This document shows, piece by piece, positions 59,551 through 64,000 of a stretch of DNA of 64,000 nucleotides. The first letter of the stretch is position 1. Each line of letters begins with the position of its first letter. The stretch is from Gallionella sp. (GTDB taxonomy: Bacteria > Pseudomonadota > Gammaproteobacteria > Burkholderiales > Gallionellaceae), in the NCBI GenBank assembly GCA_003153155.1, contig PLWV01000023.1, positions 1-64,000 on the forward strand, given 5' to 3'. Below the pieces are notes generated by a model. It saw only the letters and a list, made by a program, of their open reading frames with translations. It did not search any database and was not told the origin of the DNA. The position numbers were made by a program, and so were the translations under genes.

Positions 59551-60390
59551 TTATTTGCGCTGCGATACTTCGCTGTTAAAGCGTTTGTCTGTTTGTGCCG
59601 GAGCGGTATAAGCATCGAAACCATCGCTCATGATCTTATCCAGTAAGCTGAGTCGCTCGCGTGGCGCGGGATGAGTCTTGAACATCAGGGCCAGTGACGA
59701 ATCTTGCGCATTGCTCGCCTCGAGCATTTGCAGCACGGCGGGCAGGCCGTAAGGGTCATAGCCGGCGCGGGTGGCGATCACGATGCCCATACGGTCCGCC
59801 TCAAACTCATCGTTTTTATCCAGCCCACGCGCATACACCTCGGTGCCTGCCTTGATGGCTTTGTCCAGTACGGCGGGGTCGCCTTTGTTCTTGAGAGCTT
59901 CGCCGGCGAGGTCGGAAGCGATGTCCATGCGCGCCCCTTTTTGCAATGCCGCCAGATGATGTTTGCGCAATACATGAACTATTTCATGTGCCAGCACGCC
60001 GGCTAATTCCGATTCGTTATTCAGTTTCTGCAACAGGCCATGGGTGATAAAAATCGTGCCTCCGGGTATGGAGAAGGCGTTGATGTCGGTACTTTCCAGG
60101 ATGCCGAATTTCCAGGGAAGATCGGGGCGTTCGGTTTGTAAACTCAGCCAGCGCCCAACCTGGTTGACATACTGCTGTGCTCTGCTGTCGTCAAGCAAGG
60201 ATGAGGCTCCCAGCAGGTTCGCGGCAATGCCGTTGCCTATTTCGATCTCCTCCGGCTCGTCTATGGTTTTGGTCGCTTGTTGCGTTTTTTTCGCGATGCT
60301 TAACACTTTTTGAAGATCGAAGTCGAAAGCGTGCGCAGGAAACGAAAATAGCAGGCAGAGGCCGGAAAATAATAATGCGCGGATAAACAT
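59551..60390 (-). CDS. periplasmic M48-family zinc metalloprotease
   Basis: A 279-residue exported protease. A signal peptide (LLFSGLCLLFSFPAHA) is followed by a catalytic domain with the zinc site HEIVHVLRKHH in LAGVLAHEIVH and the third-ligand helix NDEFEADRMGIVIATRAGYDP. HPAPRERLSLLDKI follows, as in BepA/LoiP-type quality-control proteases. No TPR domain follows, unlike BepA. An SH3-domain lipoprotein-like gene lies 17 bp upstream in the same direction. The likely role is outer-membrane or periplasmic protein turnover. Confidence 0.92.
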   Translation of the reverse strand: MFIRALLFSGLCLLFSFPAHAFDFDLQKVLSIAKKTQQATKTIDEPEEIEIGNGIAANLLGASSLLDDSRAQQYVNQVGRWLSLQTERPDLPWKFGILESTDINAFSIPGGTIFITHGLLQKLNNESELAGVLAHEIVHVLRKHHLAALQKGARMDIASDLAGEALKNKGDPAVLDKAIKAGTEVYARGLDKNDEFEADRMGIVIATRAGYDPYGLPAVLQMLEASNAQDSSLALMFKTHPAPRERLSLLDKIMSDGFDAYTAPAQTDKRFNSEVSQRK

Positions 60391-60407
60391 GACTTTTTCC
60401 CCTTAAT

Positions 60408-60905
60408 TCAGGATTTGCTGTCCAACGGCAAATAATCAAGCAGCTGGGTTTTGAGCTTTGCGTTGCGCGCAAATTTTTCAGCTTTTGCCTTGCTGACCGC
60501 ATAATTTTGCAGCTTTTCAAACTCGCGCGGATTGGGATGCGCGTTCTTCAAATCTTCTTCAGACAGTCCGCGCACGCCGGTGGCCACGGTGATACCGCTG
60601 CTGCCGGAACGTCCCACATTGAGCAGACTTTGCAAACCGGTGTCGCCTTGCTTCGCCGCTGTGTTATCGCTGCGCAAACTGAGCATCTTGACCCAGCCGT
60701 TGCCGCTTTCACTGGTGATACGCACCCAGCCGCCCTGGCGCGACAAAATGTTGACGCTGGCTTTTTCACTCAGCGTGGCGACAGTGGCCGCATCACTGAA
60801 CGGTTGTTGTTTGATCTCGGTGCTGCGCACGGTATACGCGGGTTGCTTGGCATAAACCGGAGCCACAAACGAGGCGCATAGCAAAAGTGCATACAGGTAT
60901 CTCAT
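60408..60905 (-). CDS. exported SH3-domain protein
   Basis: A 165-residue periplasmic protein. A signal peptide (YLYALLLCASFVAPVYA) is followed by a bacterial SH3 domain (about 22-78: YTVRSTEIKQQPFSDAATVA, VNILSRQGGWVRITSESGNG, WVKM). A conserved helical C-terminal part follows (TVATGVRGLSEEDLKNAHPN, EFEKLQNYAVSKAKAEKFAR). The latter pattern recurs in SH3 proteins found next to M48 proteases. Its start overlaps the stop of the CHASE2-cyclase gene by 4 bp, so all three genes may form one unit. Confidence 0.88.
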   Translation of the reverse strand: MRYLYALLLCASFVAPVYAKQPAYTVRSTEIKQQPFSDAATVATLSEKASVNILSRQGGWVRITSESGNGWVKMLSLRSDNTAAKQGDTGLQSLLNVGRSGSSGITVATGVRGLSEEDLKNAHPNPREFEKLQNYAVSKAKAEKFARNAKLKTQLLDYLPLDSKS

Positions 60906-62746
60906 GGGGTCACTTGGCTAGGGATAAATAACTCGACTTCCTGTAAACGACCCTTCACTTTATAAGAGCCGGTCGGGCTAAAGTCAAACGCATTTTGACA
61001 GTGTGCGACGGTGTCGCTGGAAACCAGTATGCGTGCCACACCCTTGGTCAATCCTTCGATGCGGCTGGAAAGGTTGACCGTATCGCCGATGGCGGTGTAG
61101 TCCATGCGCGCATCCGAGCCGATGAATCCCACCACGGCCTTACCGGTATGGATGCCGATGCCGACATCAAAATCTTTTCCGTCCTCGCCCAGCTCGTCTT
61201 TGAAGCGCAACAGGCATTGCTCCATTTCCAATGCGGCTGCCACCGCGTGTGCGGCGTGTTGCGGGTCGTCCTGCGGTGCACCCCAGAACGCCATGATTGC
61301 GTCGCCGATGAACTTGTCCAGCGTGCCGCCGTGGCGGAAGATGATTTCGACTTGCAGGCTGAAATAACGGTTCAGCAAGCTGACGATCTGTTCCGGCGAG
61401 CGTTTTTCAGACAAGGTGGTGAAGCCGCGTATGTCGGAAAACAGCACGGTGATTTCGCGCGCCTGCCCGCTCAACGATTGCGGCGTTTCTCCATGTGCCA
61501 CTAACGAGCTGACCACGCGCGGATCGAGAAAGCGGTTGAAGATGCGTACCGTTTGTTCGCGCGATTTTTTCTCGCGCAGATATTCGCTGAGCGCGGCGGC
61601 AAAATAGAATCCCCAGCCGAACAGCAGCGGTGTCAACAGCGCGACGCTGTAAAGTTGCGTCATGGCGAAGTATTGCGCACCCAGCAGCAAAAGACTCAGC
61701 AGCAGTAATGCGCCGCCGATCTTGAACACATCGACGCGGCGCTGAAGAAACAATGGCAATTGCATGACGATCAATAACACTGCTGTGAGAGGAGCGAAAT
61801 AAGCCGGTGCCGCGCGCAGATAGCGTTGATTCTTGAGGTTGTCCAATGCGGTGGCCAGAATCGCCACACCGGGATATAGGCTGGATATTGGTGTGGCGCG
61901 GATGTCATGCAAGCCGGTGGCGGTGGTGCCGATGATGACGATTTTTCCGGTCAGTTCGTGAGCGTCACGCTGTTGCTTCTGGCGCGATTGGTCGGCATAT
62001 AACTCAACGTAGGAGATGTGCTTGAATGCATGGCTGTCGCCACGCCAGTGCAGGCTGATGTCCGGCTGTTGTGGAATCGGGTAGCCGAGATCGCGCATCA
62101 CGCGCGCGGGCAACGACTCCAGTTGCCAGCCGGACACATCGCGGTACAACTCATAGCGTCGCGCGATGCCGTCCGCATCTTCCGTGAAATTAACCAGCCC
62201 GACGCGCCACGACTCGGTCGCAACGGCCTGTGGCGGTAGCAAAATGGCACGCGCGTCCGGATCGGCGTTGGCGGCATGTGGCAGGTCGATGACGCGCGCA
62301 ATTTCCGACAGGGGGACGCCGCCGGTCTGTTTGCCTTCCAGTTGCAACATCGGAAAATACACGTTGTGCAGATCGTGCAGCACTTCGTTAAAGAACCGGT
62401 CACTTTCCGGGCGGTAGCGATCCGGTTCGCTGAATAAAATATCGAACACGATCGCACGCGGTTGTTGCCGCGCGATGCCTTGCAGCAGTTCGCCATGCAC
62501 CGCGCGCGGCCACGGCCAGCTCCCCGCCGTGTCCTGCATCGCGGCGAGGCTGGCTTCGTCGATATCGACGATCACGATGTCCGTGTCAGGGCTGAGTTGT
62601 TGTGCGACATGACGCACAACAAAATCACTGAGGCGGTTGTCGAGAGTGCTGAATATGTTCAGCCACATACTGTTGAGTGAGATGAGCAAGACCACAACTA
62701 ACGCGATCAAATGGATGCGGGAGAGCGGTGAGTAGGGCTTGTCCAT
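60902..62746 (-). CDS. CHASE2-domain class III adenylate/guanylate cyclase
   Basis: A 614-residue membrane sensor cyclase. An N-terminal helix is followed by a periplasmic CHASE2 domain (about 30-290, with DTDIVIVDIDEASLAAM, WPWPRAVHGELLQ and GKIVIIGTTATGLHD). Three transmembrane helices (about 305-385) then lead to a class III cyclase domain (about 410-605). Its metal Asp residues are in VLFSDIRGFTTLSE and FIGDAIMAFWGAP, the purine-selecting Lys in TLDKFIGD, and the transition-state region near YTAIGDTVNLSSRIEG. These residues fit ATP and cAMP. It may supply cNMP to the CNB transporter at 7129-9318. Confidence 0.94.
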   Translation of the reverse strand: MDKPYSPLSRIHLIALVVVLLISLNSMWLNIFSTLDNRLSDFVVRHVAQQLSPDTDIVIVDIDEASLAAMQDTAGSWPWPRAVHGELLQGIARQQPRAIVFDILFSEPDRYRPESDRFFNEVLHDLHNVYFPMLQLEGKQTGGVPLSEIARVIDLPHAANADPDARAILLPPQAVATESWRVGLVNFTEDADGIARRYELYRDVSGWQLESLPARVMRDLGYPIPQQPDISLHWRGDSHAFKHISYVELYADQSRQKQQRDAHELTGKIVIIGTTATGLHDIRATPISSLYPGVAILATALDNLKNQRYLRAAPAYFAPLTAVLLIVMQLPLFLQRRVDVFKIGGALLLLSLLLLGAQYFAMTQLYSVALLTPLLFGWGFYFAAALSEYLREKKSREQTVRIFNRFLDPRVVSSLVAHGETPQSLSGQAREITVLFSDIRGFTTLSEKRSPEQIVSLLNRYFSLQVEIIFRHGGTLDKFIGDAIMAFWGAPQDDPQHAAHAVAAALEMEQCLLRFKDELGEDGKDFDVGIGIHTGKAVVGFIGSDARMDYTAIGDTVNLSSRIEGLTKGVARILVSSDTVAHCQNAFDFSPTGSYKVKGRLQEVELFIPSQVTP

Positions 62747-62800
62747 TGAGGCGACTGGTGAATATAGAATCTGAATTTATTTCTTGGGGGGAAGTGGTGC

Positions 62801-63877
62801 TCAAGCGAGCGAATAAGGCAGCGGCAAAAATTGCAATGCCTCACCCTGCAACGACTTCCAATGCACCGCCTGCGTTTCCCGGCTGGCGATTTGCACCGTC
62901 GCCAGCACGTCGTATCCGCCAGAAGGAGCGGGTGCGGCGTTGACAATCATGCCGCTGGCTTGCCCTTCCATCCGGTGCCGGGACAATTGATTTTCGTCGT
63001 CCGCGCTGAATAATTCGTCGCCTGCTTGAGGATTGTCGCTACTGTCCAGATGTGCCAGATAGCCCAGATGCGCCAGATACATGCGCCGCTTCAATTTGCC
63101 CAGATACTGCATGCGTGCCACGATTTCCTGCCCCGGATAGCAGCCCTTCTTGAAATTCACGCCGCCGATGAGATCGAAATTCACCATTTGTGCGACGAAT
63201 TGCTCCTGCGTCTGCGGCAGGATCATTGGGATGCCGGAGCGAATATTGAGCCAGTCCCAACAACCGCTGCCAACGGGTTGCGCGTGCCGGCTGAGTATTT
63301 CCCACAGAGCTGGCGCGTGTTGTCCCGTGGTGTTGATTTGCAGGCGTGTGTCGTCGATTTTCATCACACTGCCCGGAGCGATTCCGGTCAAACCCAGTTG
63401 CTGCTGCGGCAATTCGCCGAATTGTTCACGCAAAACTTCCTGCGCACTTGCGCCTGACAGTCCCAGTGAAATGATTTCGTCGCTCGCATCGGTAATTTTC
63501 ACCTTGGCGCGCAGCACATACATGCTCAACTTTTTTCGGATCGCCTCAGCCAGCGGGCGCGGCAGTTGCAACAGATAATCGTCGCCTTCGCGCCAGATCA
63601 GCATGGTCGCCAGCATCCGTCCCTTGGCGCTATTGAAGCTGCTGAGTTGCGCGCGGGTGGTGCTGACTTCACGGATATCGTTGCTCAACAGGTTTTGCAG
63701 AAACGACTGCGCTTCCTCACCGGACACGCGCAACGTCCCAAACTGGCTTAAATCACACAGCACCGTACTTTGTGCTGTTGCGTTCAGTTCAGCGGCGGTG
63801 TCACCAAAGCGTTGTGCTACCCCGGAGACCAGGGTCGCGCCGTGTCGCATCAAGAAATTCTGCCAGTCTGGGGTCAT
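62801..63877 (-). CDS. ygfZ: folate-binding protein YgfZ
   Basis: YgfZ is a tetrahydrofolate-binding, GcvT-like protein that supports assembly or repair of certain Fe-S enzymes such as MiaB. The 358-residue protein has CDLSQFGTLRVSGEEAQSFLQ, NLLSNDIREV, and the signature with the functional Cys KGCYPGQEIVARMQYLGKLKRRMY. A short AHLGYLAHLDS duplication follows the signature. It is encoded upstream of the CHASE2-cyclase gene (54-bp gap, same direction). The last 120 bp of the window beyond its start hold no recognisable gene. Confidence 0.94.
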   Translation of the reverse strand: MTPDWQNFLMRHGATLVSGVAQRFGDTAAELNATAQSTVLCDLSQFGTLRVSGEEAQSFLQNLLSNDIREVSTTRAQLSSFNSAKGRMLATMLIWREGDDYLLQLPRPLAEAIRKKLSMYVLRAKVKITDASDEIISLGLSGASAQEVLREQFGELPQQQLGLTGIAPGSVMKIDDTRLQINTTGQHAPALWEILSRHAQPVGSGCWDWLNIRSGIPMILPQTQEQFVAQMVNFDLIGGVNFKKGCYPGQEIVARMQYLGKLKRRMYLAHLGYLAHLDSSDNPQAGDELFSADDENQLSRHRMEGQASGMIVNAAPAPSGGYDVLATVQIASRETQAVHWKSLQGEALQFLPLPYSLA

Positions 63878-64000
63878 GGTTGTTTCTGCGTGTCGAGAGG
63901 TGCCGATAATTTGCGCACACAGTGTTGTTCAACAGCCTGGCTGTGTCAACCTTAACTGTGCCAACCTTAACCATGACGTGTTTATGCTATTCCGCTAAAC

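Overview
The window looks like a chromosomal segment of a betaproteobacterium, most likely of the family Gallionellaceae (Sideroxydans/Gallionella-type iron oxidisers). This is inferred from protein sequence style, the single fused PurL, the queA-tgt and ispD-ispF pairs, many c-di-GMP proteins, and dense families of short dispersed repeats. No database search was possible. There is no rRNA, CRISPR array, prophage or plasmid backbone. There are two tRNA genes: Leu-CAA and Arg-CCU.

Layout. 0.4-3.6 kb: an Mla-like lipid transport operon (permease, a degenerate ATPase-like protein, an MCE protein and a TPR lipoprotein). 4-10 kb: an outer-membrane barrel protein, a Ser/Thr kinase, a SulP-STAS-cyclic-nucleotide-binding transporter and a bacteriohemerythrin, separated by one family of intergenic repeats. 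10-15 kb: tRNA-Leu, queA-tgt and a GGDEF-EAL protein. 15-22.6 kb: mfd, a diguanylate cyclase, and the run ispD-ispF-tsaB-rimI-family 4 uracil-DNA glycosylase. 23-29 kb: a large PAS-GGDEF-EAL protein, lplT, alr and a PilZ protein, with two copies of a 144-bp palindromic element. 29-33 kb: mtnP-apt-(HEPN-like gene)-mtnA-FucA-type aldolase, which reads as a methylthioadenosine salvage operon of the DHAP-shunt type. 33-35.6 kb: accessory DNA with a Sel1-repeat protein, a decayed HNH-like secreted protein and an internally deleted insertion sequence. 35.6-45.7 kb: tRNA-Arg, an MFS transporter, a peroxiredoxin, uup, a P-type ATPase, cytochrome b561, an MBL phosphodiesterase, a spermidine-synthase-like enzyme and nnrD. 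45.7-53.4 kb: purL, a second Sel1 gene, a DjlA-like protein and yceH, which is fused at its 3' end to a fragment resembling the end of purL. 53.4-64 kb: housekeeping genes (parvulin, bolA, yciI, yciB, msrB, phoH2, bcp, tadA, L,D-transpeptidase, GNAT, M48 protease, SH3, CHASE2-cyclase, ygfZ).

Most striking signal. Several short repeat families have inserted in frame into housekeeping genes. One is an exactly 61-bp hairpin element that adds 20 codons to rimI, the uracil-DNA glycosylase gene, purL and uup. It keeps complementary stems whose bases covary between copies, and in uup it sits inside another repeat. A second family interrupts queA and purL, and a third interrupts purL, uup and the end of mtnA. 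PurL carries three such insertions. The behaviour resembles Rickettsia palindromic elements, but in a betaproteobacterial setting. Other repeats abut or supply the stop codons of lplT and nnrD.
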